Positions 9,678-21,124 are shown, counted from the first letter of the stretch. The stretch: 48,015 nt of DNA from Candidatus Accumulibacter contiguus (GCF_012940005.1 NZ_SPMX01000005.1:1-48015); one strand, 5' to 3'. A program made the numbers and translations. The notes: a model not told the origin generated them from the letters alone.

Positions 9678-10780
9678 TTTCGGACCAGCATCCGGTGCGT
9701 CTGGATGCTCATCAGGATGCCGATACCGATCGACAGGGTCACCAGCGCCGTTCCGCCATAACTCATGAACGGCAGTGGCACCCCGACCACCGGCAGAATG
9801 CCGCTGACCATGCCCATGTTGACGAACACATAGGTGAACAGGCTCAGCGTCACCGAGCCGGCCATGACGCGCGCGAATAGCGTCGAGGCATTGGCGGCGA
9901 TCATCAGGCCACGCGCAACCAACAGAAAGTAGAGCAGCACCAGGATGCTGTTGCCGAGCAAACCGCGCTCTTCGGAGAATACGGCGAAGATGAAGTCGGT
10001 ATGGCGCTCGGGGATGAATTCGAGGTGGGTCTGCGTACCTTCCAGCCAGCCTTTGCCGAATGTACCACCCGAGCCGATGGCAATGGTCGACTGGATGATG
10101 TGATAACCCGCCCCAAGCGGATCGCTGGTCGGATCGATCAGGGTCAGGATGCGTTTGCGCTGGTAATCATGCAACATCGTCCACACGAAAGGTGCCGCCG
10201 CCGCCGCCGTAGCGAACAGGCCAATGATCACCTGCCAGGGCAGACCGGCCAGGAAAATGACGTAGAAGCCGGCGGCACCGACGAGTATCGCCGTTCCGAG
10301 ATCAGGCTGCTTGGCAATCAAGGCGAAAGGGATGAGCAGCAGCAGACAGGCAAAGAGATAATGGCGGAATCTGAGCACCGCTTCGTGCTTGTGAAAGTAC
10401 CAGGCGAGCATCAGCGGCACGGCAATCTTCAGCACCTCGGAGGGCTGGATGCGGGTAAACCCGAGCGACAACCAGCGTCTGGCCCCATTCACCTTGACCC
10501 CGAAGAAAAATACGCAAATCAACAGGATCACGCCGAGCACGTAGAGCGGCACGCCGAAGCCCATCAGCTTCTGCGGTGGCAACTGCGCCACCAGCCACAT
10601 CGCACAAAATCCCACCGCCATGTTCACGGTCTGCGCCAGCAGGCGGTTGCTGGCGTCGTAGGTGGCGCTGTAGACGGTTGCCAGGCCAGTGGCCATGATC
10701 AATGCGGTGATCAGCAGCAAGGGCCCGTCGAGGTGTTCGACCAGGCGCACCCAGACGCGGTGCAGCAACGGCGGCAACAT
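9674..10780 (-). CDS. rodA: peptidoglycan glycosyltransferase RodA (SEDS family)
   Basis: Polytopic inner-membrane SEDS polymerase that extends glycan strands from lipid II together with PBP2 during cell elongation. The 368-residue protein has about ten hydrophobic segments and the SEDS signatures KQPDLGTAILV, GKGWLEGTQTHLEFIPERHTDFIF and LPFMSYGGTAL. It starts at an ATG 3 bp after the mrdA stop, and its own stop overlaps the rlpA start. Confidence 0.97.
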   Translation of the reverse strand: MLPPLLHRVWVRLVEHLDGPLLLITALIMATGLATVYSATYDASNRLLAQTVNMAVGFCAMWLVAQLPPQKLMGFGVPLYVLGVILLICVFFFGVKVNGARRWLSLGFTRIQPSEVLKIAVPLMLAWYFHKHEAVLRFRHYLFACLLLLIPFALIAKQPDLGTAILVGAAGFYVIFLAGLPWQVIIGLFATAAAAAPFVWTMLHDYQRKRILTLIDPTSDPLGAGYHIIQSTIAIGSGGTFGKGWLEGTQTHLEFIPERHTDFIFAVFSEERGLLGNSILVLLYFLLVARGLMIAANASTLFARVMAGSVTLSLFTYVFVNMGMVSGILPVVGVPLPFMSYGGTALVTLSIGIGILMSIQTHRMLVRK

Positions 10781-10783
10781 CAG

Positions 10784-12724
10784 CTAGTCCTCCTCGACAT
10801 CGTCTTCCCGTGCTGCCCCCTTGGGCAGCTTGCCGAGCAGATAGTAATCGAAAACCATGCGTGCGATCGGCGCCGCCGACTGGGCACCAAAACCACCGTT
10901 TTCCACCAGCACGGCCAGCGCGATCTTCGGCTGGTCTGCCGGCGCAAAAGCGATGAACAGCGCATGGTCACGCAACTCCTTCTTGACACTCGACGACCGG
11001 TACTCCGCTCCCTTGAGGCTGAAAACCTGCGCCGTGCCGGTCTTGCCTGCGGAGATATAGCCGGCACCGGCAAAAGCGCGCGCGGCAGTGCCCGCAGTGT
11101 TGACGCCGATCATCGCCTTCTTGATGGTGTCGACATTCTGCCGCTTCCACGGCAGAATGCGCAGCGGCTCCGGCTCGATCATCGTCTGCTCGCCACTTCG
11201 GCTGTCGGTAATGTACTTCACGAGGTGCGGCCGGAACATCACCCCATTGTTGGCAATGGTGGCCGTCGCCTGCGCCAGCTGGATCGGAGTGTAGGCATTG
11301 TAACCCTGACCGATGCCGATCGAAATCGTTTCACCGGCAAACCACTTCTGCTGCTCCGGTCGCTTGAAACGACGCTTCTTCCACTCCGGCGACGGCAGCA
11401 CACCTTCCGATTCCCCCTCGATGTCTACGCCGGTGCGTTGACCGAAACCCAGCTGCCCCATGAAGCGCGCGATGCTGTCGATGCCCATGTCGTTGGCGAG
11501 CATGTAGTAGTAGGTATCACAGGACTGGACGATCGACTTGTACATATCGACGCTGCCGTGCCCCCCCTTCTTGTCATCGCGAAACTGGTGCCCGCCGAAG
11601 TTGAAAACACCGGGATCGAAAATCGTCTGTCCGGGCGTGCGCTTGCCGGTTTCCAGCGCCGCCATTGCCATGAACGGCTTGAAGGTCGAACCCGGTGGAT
11701 AGGCGCCGTTCAGCGCGCGGTTGAGCATCGGTTTGTCTGGCGAGTTGTTGAGCAATTCCCAGTCATCGTTGCGAATGCCATCGACAAAGAGATTCGGGTC
11801 GAAGGAAGGGGTGGACACCAGCGCGAGGATGCCTCCGCTCGATGGCTCGATCGCCACCAGCGCGCCACGGCGGTCGCCAAAAGCCTGTTCGGCCATTTCC
11901 TGCAACTTGACGTCGAGCGTCAGCGTCAGGTTGTTGCCCTGTACCGGCGCCGTCCGCGACAGGCTGCGAATGGCCCGGCCGCCCGCATCGATTTCGACCT
12001 GCTCATAGCCGGTTTCTCCATGCAACTGATATTCGTATTTCTGTTCCAGTCCGGTCTTGCCGATATGGTCGGTGCCTTTGTAGTTGGCGGTCTGTTCGTT
12101 TTCCTCGATGATCTCCAGGTCACGCTTGTTGATGCGATTGATGTAGCCGATGGCGTGCGCAGCGACCGGACCCAGCGGATACTGGCGGAACAGGCGCGCC
12201 TTGACCTCGACACCGGGAAAGAGATAACGGTTGGCCGCGAAACGGGCGACTTCTTCCTCGCTCAGGCGAGTACGAATCGGCAGGCTTTCAAAGTTCCTGC
12301 TCTCTTCGAGCAACCTGCGAAAACGCTTGCGGTCCTTGGGCAGGACCTCGATCACCTTGCCCAGACCTTCGATTGTCGCTTCGAGGTCCGCGACCTTCGA
12401 CGGCGTAATCTCCAGCGTGAACGCCGAGTAATTGCGGGCCAGGACCGTGCCATTGCGATCGACGATGACGCCCCGGTTGGGAACGATCGGCACCAGGGAA
12501 ATCCGGTTGTCCTCGGCGCGGGTGGTGTAGTAAGCGTGCTGAAACACCTGCAAATGGACAAAGCGCACAATCAGGACAATGAAAGCCGCCAGCACCGCGA
12601 CCCCGGAAAGAGCGATCCGGAAGCGAAAGCGATACAGCTCGCGATCGGTGGCATTCAACGGTAACTGAGCAGCCAGCAAGGTGAAACCCTCAGCGATGAC
12701 GTCGGACTCATGAGCGCTGCGCAT
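10784..12724 (-). CDS. mrdA: penicillin-binding protein 2 (transpeptidase)
   Basis: Elongasome-specific D,D-transpeptidase (class B PBP). Numbered from the ATG used here, it has one N-terminal membrane anchor (about residues 35-60), a pedestal domain with NRGVIVDRNG, and the transpeptidase motifs STFK (346-349), SCD (401-403) and KTGT (560-563). The start is uncertain: a GTG at 12748 and an ATG at 12724 are both in frame, neither with a strong ribosome binding site. The typical family N-terminus begins near DRELYRFRFR, so even a later start is possible. It is intact and sits between mreD and rodA. Confidence 0.95.
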   Translation of the reverse strand: MRSAHESDVIAEGFTLLAAQLPLNATDRELYRFRFRIALSGVAVLAAFIVLIVRFVHLQVFQHAYYTTRAEDNRISLVPIVPNRGVIVDRNGTVLARNYSAFTLEITPSKVADLEATIEGLGKVIEVLPKDRKRFRRLLEESRNFESLPIRTRLSEEEVARFAANRYLFPGVEVKARLFRQYPLGPVAAHAIGYINRINKRDLEIIEENEQTANYKGTDHIGKTGLEQKYEYQLHGETGYEQVEIDAGGRAIRSLSRTAPVQGNNLTLTLDVKLQEMAEQAFGDRRGALVAIEPSSGGILALVSTPSFDPNLFVDGIRNDDWELLNNSPDKPMLNRALNGAYPPGSTFKPFMAMAALETGKRTPGQTIFDPGVFNFGGHQFRDDKKGGHGSVDMYKSIVQSCDTYYYMLANDMGIDSIARFMGQLGFGQRTGVDIEGESEGVLPSPEWKKRRFKRPEQQKWFAGETISIGIGQGYNAYTPIQLAQATATIANNGVMFRPHLVKYITDSRSGEQTMIEPEPLRILPWKRQNVDTIKKAMIGVNTAGTAARAFAGAGYISAGKTGTAQVFSLKGAEYRSSSVKKELRDHALFIAFAPADQPKIALAVLVENGGFGAQSAAPIARMVFDYYLLGKLPKGAAREDDVEED

Positions 12725-12757
12725 CGGGGAACACAGCGCCGGCAGCACAGCACGGGC

Positions 12758-13282
12758 TCAGAGCGGCCGGTTGGCATCACGGTCTACGGGTTGGTGCTGC
12801 GGCAGCAGCAGGATGAAGGTCAGCAAGGGCCACAACAACGTACCGAAAATGGGTCCGAGGAAATAGCTGATGCCTGGTGAATCGGCGCCGGCGAGCAGGC
12901 GCACGCTGAACTGCACCAACTGGACCAGCAAGAGCAGCGGCAGTACCTGCAAGGCTTGCAGCCCGAGCGGAAACCACAGGATCCGGCGCGACAGCGAGGA
13001 TCCGCAGTAAGCCGCCAGGACATAGGCCAGCGCGTGCTGTCCGAGCAGACTGGCATCGGCAACGTCCATGGCCACGCCGAAAACGAAGGCCAAGCCCATG
13101 CCGACGCGGCGTGGCTCGCGAATACTCCAGAAAACGATCAACAAAGCCAGCCAGTCGGGCACGCCGCGCCAGACGGTGGTCGGCAGGAAGTTCAGCAGCA
13201 GCGCTGCCAGCAAACTGAAACCGATGAACCACGGGCGTACCGGCAAGAGAATGCGTGATGAGGAGTAGCTGCTGGTCTGCAT
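12758..13282 (-). CDS. mreD: rod shape-determining protein MreD
   Basis: A 174-residue inner-membrane protein with about five hydrophobic segments, for example FSLLAALLLNFLPT, LLIVFWSIREPRRVGMGLAF and LPLLLLVQLVQFSV. The GVAMDVADASLLGQHAL block is typical of MreD. It is part of the elongasome and bridges MreC with the RodA/PBP2 synthase. It begins 5 bp after the mreC stop. Confidence 0.93.
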   Translation of the reverse strand: MQTSSYSSSRILLPVRPWFIGFSLLAALLLNFLPTTVWRGVPDWLALLIVFWSIREPRRVGMGLAFVFGVAMDVADASLLGQHALAYVLAAYCGSSLSRRILWFPLGLQALQVLPLLLLVQLVQFSVRLLAGADSPGISYFLGPIFGTLLWPLLTFILLLPQHQPVDRDANRPL

Positions 13283-13287
13283 CGGGT

Positions 13288-14220
13288 TCAGTCCTTTTTC
13301 AGGCGTTTCTTCTTTGCCTGTCCGGATCGCACCGGCGATTTGGCTTCCCGACCGGCAGCCTCCCTGACGAGTTGCTCCGGCAAGACCACCGCCGGACGCG
13401 GGTCGAGGATCATCACTTCGCTGAAATTCTCGACGCCGGCCAAGGGCATGCAGAAGATTCTGGCAAATGAGTATGAGGTGTCGCGTTCGATGTGCACCAC
13501 CCTGGCGACCGGGAAGCCCGGTAGAAAGATGCCGTCCAGTCCCGAGGTGACCAGCACGTCGCCATCCTGAACGTCGGCGTTGGCCGGCAGAAAACGCAGT
13601 TCGAGCTGGCCGTTGCCGAGACCGAAAACCACCGAGCGCAAGCCGGTGCGAACGATCTGTACAGGCACTGCCTGTTCCTTGTCGGTAATCAGCGTCACTT
13701 CGGCGACGAAGGGAAACACTCTGGTCACCTGACCGACGATGCCCGCATCATCGATCACCGGCTGCCCGGCAAGCACCTTGTCCTGCTGCCCCTTGTCGAT
13801 GACGATACGCCGCGAATAGGGATCGCGCGCCGAATAGAGAATCTGTGCCAGTTGACCGCTCGCCTGCTGCCGCTCCTTGACGCCGAGGAGTTTGCGCAGA
13901 CGCACGTTCTCGATTTCCAGGTGCTGGGTACGCAGCAGCGTCGCCACGTTGTCAAGGCGAGCACGTTTCAACTGGGCATTTTCATCCTGCAAACGCGACA
14001 CGCTCACGAAATAATTCCCGGCGTTATCGAGAAACTTCGCCGGCAGCTGAGCCAGATGTTGCACCGGATGGGTGAACATGGACAGCGCCTGCCGCAGCAC
14101 CTCCAGCGTTTGCAGGCGCGCGTCGGCCACCAGGAGTGCAACCGACAGCGCAACGTAGAACGACAGCAGCGCCACGGGTGCCGGCCCGCGTTTGAAAAAC
14201 GGTGGCGGCTGGTGGTCCAT
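13288..14220 (-). CDS. mreC: rod shape-determining protein MreC
   Basis: A 310-residue bitopic protein: a cytoplasmic N-terminus (PPPFFKRGPAP), one membrane helix (LLSFYVALSVALLVADARL), a coiled coil (about 75-115, LQDENAQLKRARLDNVATLLRT), then the periplasmic beta domains (VIDKGQQDKVLAGQPVIDDAGIVGQV; GDVLVTSGLDGIF). MreC activates PBP2. The C-terminus is lysine-rich. The start is ATG 14220; the preceding in-frame TTG is less likely. It follows mreB by about 55 bp. Confidence 0.95.
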   Translation of the reverse strand: MDHQPPPFFKRGPAPVALLSFYVALSVALLVADARLQTLEVLRQALSMFTHPVQHLAQLPAKFLDNAGNYFVSVSRLQDENAQLKRARLDNVATLLRTQHLEIENVRLRKLLGVKERQQASGQLAQILYSARDPYSRRIVIDKGQQDKVLAGQPVIDDAGIVGQVTRVFPFVAEVTLITDKEQAVPVQIVRTGLRSVVFGLGNGQLELRFLPANADVQDGDVLVTSGLDGIFLPGFPVARVVHIERDTSYSFARIFCMPLAGVENFSEVMILDPRPAVVLPEQLVREAAGREAKSPVRSGQAKKKRLKKD

Positions 14221-14274
14221 CAATCAGGCCTGGAGTTGACAAGGTGCGGCGATCACAGCACGCACCGCGGCGCG

Positions 14275-15369
<1,095 letters not shown>

Positions 15370-15422
15370 TTATGATACCTTATATGGCCTCCTCATTTAA
15401 CAACCTTGGTGATTTCCTGCCC

Positions 15423-15719
15423 ATGTCGCTTACCCTAGAACAGGTCCGTCGCGTTGCCCACCTCGCCCGAATCGAAATCAGTGATGTCGAAGCGCGTAGC
15501 ACGCTCGGCCAACTGAACGAGATTTTTGGCTTGATCGAAGAGATGCAGGCGGTTGATACACAAGGCATCGAACCCATGGCGCATGCCCAGGATGTGGCAC
15601 AGCGCCTGCGTGCCGATGTAGTGAGCGAGTCCGACCAGCTCGCTCAGCGTGCCGCTTTCCAGGCCATCGCACCGGAAACCGAGGCCGGACTCTACCTTGT
15701 GCCAAAGGTCATCGAATGA
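15423..15719 (+). CDS. gatC: Asp-tRNA(Asn)/Glu-tRNA(Gln) amidotransferase subunit C
   Basis: A 98-residue belt subunit that stabilises the GatA-GatB complex converting misacylated Glu-tRNA(Gln) and Asp-tRNA(Asn) to the amides. It shows [16 protein letters not shown] and [14 protein letters not shown], typical of GatC. The start is ATG 15423 (MSLTLEQV); the frame extends to 15345, but the upstream part is unlike GatC. A weak promoter candidate (TTGGAA, 17-bp spacer, TATATG) lies 40-70 bp upstream. The stop overlaps the gatA ATG (ATGA). Confidence 0.95.
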   Translation: MSLTLEQVRRVAHLARIEISDVEARSTLGQLNEIFGLIEEMQAVDTQGIEPMAHAQDVAQRLRADVVSESDQLAQRAAFQAIAPETEAGLYLVPKVIE

Positions 15720-17185
15720 TAGAGCACAGCCTCCAGGCGATGGCGGCCGCCCTGGCGAACAAGGAGATTTCGAGCGTCGAACTGACCCAGCTCTACCTCG
15801 AACGCATTGCCCGCCACAACTCGCAACTCAACGCTTACATCACCGTCGATCCGGCCCGCAGTCTTGCCCAGGCAGACGCCGCCGACGCGCGCCTGGCCAG
15901 GGGCGAAGGCGGTCCGCTGACCGGCATCCCGATCGCGCACAAGGACATCTTCTGCGCCAGTGGCTGGCTGACCACCTGTGGGTCGAAGATGCTGAGCAAT
16001 TTCGTCAGCCCCTACGATGCCGCAGTAATTGCCCGCTTCCATGCCGCAGGTGCGGTGATGCTTGGCAAGACCAACATGGACGAGTTCGCGATGGGTTCGT
16101 CGAACGAAACGTCCTTCTACGGGCCGGTACACAACCCCTGGGACGACAGCCGCGTTCCCGGTGGTTCTTCCGGCGGATCGGCCGCTTCGGTCGCCGCGCG
16201 CCTGGCACCGGCAGCCACCGGCACCGACACCGGCGGATCGATTCGCCAACCGGCGGCATTGTGCAACCTGACCGGGATGAAGCCCACGTATGGCGTCATC
16301 TCGCGTTACGGCATGATCGCCTTCGCGTCTTCACTCGATCAGGCCGGACCCCTTGGCCGCTCGGCAGCCGACTGTGCCATCCTGCTCAACGCCATGGCCG
16401 GCTTCGACGAACGCGATTCGACGAGTCTCGACCGCCCAGCTGAAGATTTCAGCCGCGAGATCAATGCCACGAGCACCGCAAAGCCATTGGCCGGATTGAA
16501 AATCGGCCTGCCGGAAGAGTTTTTTGCCGGCGGCTGCAGTCCCGAAGTGATGCAACTGGTCGAGGCGGCAATCGGCGAGTACCGCCAGCTCGGTGCCGAA
16601 ACCGTTTCCATCCGCCTGCCGAGCATGGGCCTTTCGGTGGCCGCCTACTACGTGATCGCACCAGCGGAAGCGAGTTCGAACCTGGCGCGCTTTGACGGCG
16701 TTCGCTACGGCTATCGAGCACCGGACTATCAGGACCTCAACGATATGTACTGCAAGAGTCGTGCGCAGGGCTTCGGTGACGAGGTCAAGCGACGCATCCT
16801 GATCGGCACCTACGTCCTGTCGCACGGCTACTACGACGCGTACTACCTGCAGGCGCAACGCATCCGTCGCCTGATCGCCAATGACTTCGCCAGTGCCTTC
16901 CAGAAATGCGACGTGATCATCGGGCCGACCAGTCCGAGCACCGCTTTCCAGCTCGGCGAAAAAGCGGCCGATCCGGTGCAGATGTACCTGTCGGATATCT
17001 ATACGATCGCCGTCAACCTCGCCGGCCTGCCCGGAATTTCAATCCCCTGCGGGTTTGCCGGCGGCTTGCCGGCCGGCCTGCAACTGATTGGTGACTATTT
17101 CACCGAGGCCCGGCTGCTCAACATCGCCCACCGCTACCAGCAGGCAAACGCCTGGCACCTGCAGCGGCCAGGCGGATTCGACTGA
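15716..17185 (+). CDS. gatA: Asp-tRNA(Asn)/Glu-tRNA(Gln) amidotransferase subunit A
   Basis: Glutaminase subunit of the amidotransferase, of the amidase-signature family. In the 489-residue protein the Ser-cisSer-Lys triad is visible: Lys76 in IAHKD, Ser151 in GGSSGGSAA and Ser175 in [10 protein letters not shown]. Ammonia released from glutamine is channelled to GatB. It is translationally coupled to gatC through an ATGA overlap. It is intact and of normal length. Confidence 0.97.
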   Translation: MIEHSLQAMAAALANKEISSVELTQLYLERIARHNSQLNAYITVDPARSLAQADAADARLARGEGGPLTGIPIAHKDIFCASGWLTTCGSKMLSNFVSPYDAAVIARFHAAGAVMLGKTNMDEFAMGSSNETSFYGPVHNPWDDSRVPGGSSGGSAASVAARLAPAATGTDTGGSIRQPAALCNLTGMKPTYGVISRYGMIAFASSLDQAGPLGRSAADCAILLNAMAGFDERDSTSLDRPAEDFSREINATSTAKPLAGLKIGLPEEFFAGGCSPEVMQLVEAAIGEYRQLGAETVSIRLPSMGLSVAAYYVIAPAEASSNLARFDGVRYGYRAPDYQDLNDMYCKSRAQGFGDEVKRRILIGTYVLSHGYYDAYYLQAQRIRRLIANDFASAFQKCDVIIGPTSPSTAFQLGEKAADPVQMYLSDIYTIAVNLAGLPGISIPCGFAGGLPAGLQLIGDYFTEARLLNIAHRYQQANAWHLQRPGGFD

Positions 17186-17204
17186 GAAGCGGCAGCCGGC
17201 AAAT

Positions 17205-17256
17205 ACCGTCGGAGCGCCCTCCTCCGGCCAGCGCCGGCAGGCCTTTCGCCGACGGT
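17205..17256 (+). terminator. possible hairpin between gatA and gatB
   Basis: An 8-bp perfect inverted repeat (ACCGTCGG at 17205-17212, CCGACGGT at 17249-17256) encloses a 36-nt loop, itself rich in CCGG complementarity, and is followed by TTCTTG. It lies in the 94-bp gap between gatA and gatB. It could be an attenuating or RNA-stabilising structure. There is no long U-tract, so a full intrinsic terminator is unlikely. Confidence 0.3.
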
Positions 17257-17279
17257 TCTTGAAGAGAGAGTAAGCAGTG

Positions 17280-18731
17280 ATGAAACAGTGGGAAGTCGTC
17301 ATCGGCATCGAAACGCACGCGCAGTTGTCTACCCAGGCCAAGATCTTCTCGGGCAGTTCGACTGCCTTTGGCGCCGCCCCCAACGTCCAGGCGAACGCCG
17401 TTGACATCGCCCTGCCTGGCGTCCTGCCGGTGCTGAACAGGGGCGCCGTGATCTGCGCGATCCGCTTTGGCCTCGCGGTCGACGCGAAGATTGCCCCCCG
17501 ATCGGTCTTTGCACGCAAGAACTACTTCTACCCGGATCTCCCCAAGGGGTATCAGATCAGCCAGTACGAATTGCCAGTGGTGCTGGGCGGCAAGTTGGCC
17601 ATACCGGTCGGAGAAAGCGAAAAGGTCGTTTCCCTGACCCGCGCTCACCTCGAAGAGGATGCTGGCAAATCGCTGCATGAAGGCTTGGGGCAGCATTTCC
17701 GGGGCCGCTCGGGAATCGACCTCAACCGTGCCGGTACTCCCTTGCTGGAAATCGTCAGCGAACCCGACATGCGTTCTTCCGCCGAAGCGGTCGCCTATGC
17801 CCGGACCTTGCACGCGCTGGTGCGCTGGATCGGCATCTGTGATGGCAACATGCAGGAGGGATCCTTTCGTTGTGATGCCAACGTCTCGGTGCGCCCCGTC
17901 GGCCAGCCGCACTTCGGTACTCGCCGGGAAATCAAGAATCTGAACTCTTTCCGCTTCATGCAGCAGGCCATCGACTACGAGGTGCAGTGGCAGATTGCCA
18001 CCCTTGAGGATGGTGGCAGCATCGAGCAGGCGACGGTCCTATTCGATCCGGAAAGCGGTGAAACGCGCGCCATGCGTTCGAAGGAAGATGCTCACGATTA
18101 CCGATACTTCCCCGATCCGGATCTGCTGCCGCTGCTCATCGATCAGCAGTGGATCGAGCAGATTCGTTCGCAACTACCCGAGTTGCCGACCGCCAAACGC
18201 GAACGCCTGATTGCCGACTACGGGCTTTCCGCGTATGACGCCAAGGTTCTCACCAGTTCGCTGGAACTGGTCGGCTACTACGAAGCCGCCGTCGCCACGG
18301 CCGGCAAGGCAAACGCCAAGACCTGCGCCAACTGGGTCATGGTCGACCTGACCGCCCGCCTCAACAAGGAAGACCGAGAAATCAGCGAATCGCCGGTCTC
18401 GGCAGAACAACTCGGCGGCCTGCTCGCCCGCATTGGCGACGGCACGATCTCGACCAATATCGCCAGGAAGGTTTTCGATGCCCTGTGGAGCGGCGAGGGC
18501 AGTTCGGCTGACGAGATCATCGCCAGGCAGGACCTGCAGCAGATCAGTGACAGCGGCTCCCTGGAAACGCTGCTCGATGAACTGCTCGCCGCCAACCCGG
18601 CGATGGTTGCCGAGTTCCGGGCCGGCAAGGAAAAGGCCTTCAACGCACTGGTCGGTCAGGCCATGAAAGCGACGCGCGGCAAGGCCAACCCACAGCGCGT
18701 CAGCGACCTGCTGCGCAAGAAACTCGGCTAA
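17280..18731 (+). CDS. gatB: Asp-tRNA(Asn)/Glu-tRNA(Gln) amidotransferase subunit B
   Basis: A 483-residue tRNA-binding, ATP-dependent amidotransferase subunit. The N-terminal catalytic cradle ([55 protein letters not shown]) and the C-terminal YqeY-like tail ([26 protein letters not shown]) are both present. The start is ATG 17280 after GAGAGAG; a GTG directly before it is in frame but less likely. The TAA stop forms the first three bases of the terminal inverted repeat of the palindromic element at 18729-18872. Confidence 0.97.
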   Translation: MKQWEVVIGIETHAQLSTQAKIFSGSSTAFGAAPNVQANAVDIALPGVLPVLNRGAVICAIRFGLAVDAKIAPRSVFARKNYFYPDLPKGYQISQYELPVVLGGKLAIPVGESEKVVSLTRAHLEEDAGKSLHEGLGQHFRGRSGIDLNRAGTPLLEIVSEPDMRSSAEAVAYARTLHALVRWIGICDGNMQEGSFRCDANVSVRPVGQPHFGTRREIKNLNSFRFMQQAIDYEVQWQIATLEDGGSIEQATVLFDPESGETRAMRSKEDAHDYRYFPDPDLLPLLIDQQWIEQIRSQLPELPTAKRERLIADYGLSAYDAKVLTSSLELVGYYEAAVATAGKANAKTCANWVMVDLTARLNKEDREISESPVSAEQLGGLLARIGDGTISTNIARKVFDALWSGEGSSADEIIARQDLQQISDSGSLETLLDELLAANPAMVAEFRAGKEKAFNALVGQAMKATRGKANPQRVSDLLRKKLG

Positions 18732-18872
18732 CGGTCATTACATGGCTTAATGTGAAAGTCGCGTATGCGACTCACGAATCTCCCCTCCCCCCTCGCGGGG
18801 GAGGGGTCGGGGGGAGAGGGAAACGGTCATGACTTTCATGATCGGGGGTGCCTGGAAAAGTCATGACCGTTA
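18729..18872 (-). repeat. 144-bp palindromic element with terminal inverted repeats (MITE-like)
   Basis: The element is bounded by a perfect 10-bp inverted repeat: TAACGGTCAT at 18729-18738 and ATGACCGTTA at 18863-18872. Inside are three further dyads. The first is AGTCGC-gtat-GCGACT near 18758. The second is a G/C-tract hairpin around CTCGCGGGGG (18781-18815). The third is a 15-bp inverted pair, AACGGTCATGACTTT (near 18821) with AAAGTCATGACCGTT (ending at 18871). It encodes nothing. It lies between convergent genes, and its two ends supply both stop codons (TAA). A diverged copy lies at 3377-3516 in the opposite orientation. Non-autonomous transposition (MITE or REP-type) is inferred. Confidence 0.8.
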
Positions 18873-19502
18873 GGGCCGCGCTGGTGGCCGCTTTGAAATC
18901 TCAACGAAGCGGCGCCGGTCCTCGTCGTACTTCAGCCGGATCGCCTCCAGATCCCTGTTCTTGGACTCGATGACCGACTCCTGCGCCCTGATCTCGTGAT
19001 CGGCGTCGCGCAGACCCTTGGCCACGTCTACCGGCAACTGTCGGTTTCTGTAGAACTCCGCTTCATCCTCGAATTTCTTGCGCAGCCTGCGGATCTCCGC
19101 GATTCGATCCTGCGCAGCCTGAATCGCCGCAGTAAGGTCCCGCTCGGCGCGGCTACGCATGATTTCGATATCTTTTTCGCTGCCATAGGTATTGAGCAAG
19201 GCCTGATCCTTGCGCCGCTGTTCGTTGAGCACCCGTTCCTGCTCGCTACGCCGTTTTTCCTCGGCGGCGCGCTGGGCTCGCTGCTCGGCGGTCAGTGGCG
19301 CCTCGACAGTCCGTTCTCGGCCGGAAGTACCCAACTCGCGATAGGCACGTCCATAACAGGCCGGAGGCAAAACGTCGCCACATACCTGCTTGCCCTGCGC
19401 ATCCGTGCAACAGAAAATCGAAGCGGCTGCGAAGCTCGCGTCTCCGCCGGTCACCACCAACAGCAGGAGGGCGCAACTAGCCGCTGTGGGCAAGAAGGCC
19501 AT
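18870..19502 (-). CDS. secreted cysteine-containing coiled-coil protein of unknown function
   Basis: A 210-residue protein not assigned to a function. A signal peptide ([19 protein letters not shown]) is followed by a short Cys-rich segment ([26 protein letters not shown]), reminiscent of DUF4124-type periplasmic proteins. From about residue 70 to the end it is a highly charged, probably coiled-coil region rich in Arg, Glu and Gln. It overlaps the 3' end of pyrE by 26 bp and is probably cotranscribed with it. The stop codon lies in the terminal repeat of the adjacent palindromic element. Confidence 0.65.
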   Translation of the reverse strand: MAFLPTAASCALLLLVVTGGDASFAAASIFCCTDAQGKQVCGDVLPPACYGRAYRELGTSGRERTVEAPLTAEQRAQRAAEEKRRSEQERVLNEQRRKDQALLNTYGSEKDIEIMRSRAERDLTAAIQAAQDRIAEIRRLRKKFEDEAEFYRNRQLPVDVAKGLRDADHEIRAQESVIESKNRDLEAIRLKYDEDRRRFVEISKRPPARP

Positions 19503-20127
19503 AGGTCTGCCGATAATGAGCTACCGCTGTCTCGTTCTGCCTGAAATCCGGATGCTGTTGGAGAAAGCTCATCAGATCATCGAGGTTGGCGACGGCCAGC
19601 ACCGGAATGGCGTAGTCCCGCTCGACTTCCTGTACCGCCGACAACTCACCGCTGCCGCGCTCCATGCGATCCAGAGCGATGACCACGCCGCAGGGCGAAG
19701 CACCGGCGGCACGAATCAGCTCCACCGACTCACGAACCGAAGTACCGGCGGTGATCACGTCGTCGATGATCAACACGCGACCGGCCAGTGGCGCACCAAC
19801 GATGCTGCCGCCTTCTCCGTGATCCTTGGCCTCCTTGCGATTGAACGAGAATGGCAGGTTGTGCCCTGCCCTTGCCAGGGCAACGGCGACCACGGCCACC
19901 AGCGGGATGCCCTTGTACGCCGGGCCGAACAGACCGTCGACGGCGATCCCACTGGCGGTGATCGCCTTGGCGTAGAATTCCGCCAGCCGCCCCAGCGCCG
20001 CACCGTTGTTGAACAGGCCAGCGTTGAAAAAGTAGGGCGAAAGCCGTCCCGCCTTGGTCGTGAAACTACCAAAACGCAGCACCTCCTGAGCAACGGCAAA
20101 CTCGATGAATTCCTGACGAAAGCCCAT
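19477..20127 (-). CDS. pyrE: orotate phosphoribosyltransferase
   Basis: Forms orotidine 5'-monophosphate from orotate and PRPP in pyrimidine synthesis. The 216-residue protein has the PRPP-binding loop [17 protein letters not shown] and [15 protein letters not shown] near the N-terminus. The start is ATG 20127 ([12 protein letters not shown]), giving the standard length. It is divergent from xthA across 43 bp, which holds AT-rich promoter sequence (AAAATATTTTCGCG). Confidence 0.96.
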   Translation of the reverse strand: MGFRQEFIEFAVAQEVLRFGSFTTKAGRLSPYFFNAGLFNNGAALGRLAEFYAKAITASGIAVDGLFGPAYKGIPLVAVVAVALARAGHNLPFSFNRKEAKDHGEGGSIVGAPLAGRVLIIDDVITAGTSVRESVELIRAAGASPCGVVIALDRMERGSGELSAVQEVERDYAIPVLAVANLDDLMSFLQQHPDFRQNETAVAHYRQTYGLLAHSG

Positions 20128-20170
20128 AAAATATTTTCGCGATGAAAGCCGTTTCCGGCATCGGTCCTCT

Positions 20171-20954
20171 ATGTTACGCATCATTACGTTGAATCTCAAC
20201 GGTATTCGTTCGGCATGGCGCAAGGGGCTTCTGCCCTGGGCCGGCGCCCAGCATGCGGATATCCTCTGTGTGCAGGAAATCAAGGCGCATGCTGCGGACC
20301 TCGATGAAGAAATGCGAGCGCCCGAGGGTTTCCATGCCTACTACCGCTACGCCGAGAAAAAAAGGCTACAGCGGCGTCGGTCTGTGGTGCCGCCACAGAC
20401 CGGAGCGGGTATTCGACGTGCTGGGAAGTGAGGAGTTTGACCGCGAAGGGCGCTATCTGCGCGCGGATTTCGGAAATCTTTCGATCATCTCGCTGTATCA
20501 GCCCTCAGGTTCCAGCTCCGAGCAACGGCAGGAGGCCAAATTCCGCTTCATGGCCCTGATCTATCCGCATCTCGTCGAACTTGCGTCGAGCGGGCGCGAC
20601 ATCATTATCGGTGGCGACTGGAACATCGCCCATCAGGAAATCGACCTCCGGAACTGGCGTGGCAACCGCAGGAACTCGGGATTTCTGCCCGAGGAGCGTG
20701 CCTGGGTGAGCCGACTGCTCGACGAAGGCGGCTGGTGCGATGTATACCGCAGCCTGCATCCCGACAGCACTGGCGAGTCTTACACCTGGTGGTCGAATCG
20801 TGGCCAGGCCTGGGCAAAGAACGTCGGCTGGCGGCTCGACTATCAACTGGCGACGGCCGCCATCACCAGCAAGGCGCGCAGCGCAGCCGTCTACAAGGAA
20901 CAGCGGTTCAGCGACCACGCGCCATTGACCATCGATTACGACTATTCACTGTAG
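20171..20954 (+). CDS. xthA: exodeoxyribonuclease III, split by a +1 frameshift
   Basis: AP endonuclease and 3'-5' exonuclease of base-excision repair. The N-terminal part ([30 protein letters not shown]) is in one frame. The remainder ([50 protein letters not shown]) is in another. The break is at seven A (20357-20363): six A would give [12 protein letters not shown] continuously. All catalytic blocks are otherwise intact (Glu in QEIK, Asp/Asn in GDWNIAH, Asp-His in SDHAP) at a normal length of about 260 residues. A sequencing error is the likeliest reason; a real inactivating mutation cannot be excluded. Confidence 0.85.
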
Positions 20955-21124
20955 GCCGATTGACGAGAATGAGTTCGCGTCTGCCCGGAACGGAGGCCCT
21001 GGCACAGCGCAACGGCTTTTATGCATTGCTCTCCGCGCCCGATTTCTATAATCTGAGAACCTCGTTGAGGTTTGCCCCTGCACCCTCGCTATTCCTGCCA
21101 TCATCTTCCCCTGTGAGGTTCATC

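Noticed and set aside
10001-12664. An 887-codon open frame on the plus strand
   Set aside because: It lies exactly antisense to mrdA and part of rodA, and its translation is His/Arg/Gln-rich without any domain. It is a shadow of GC-rich coding DNA.
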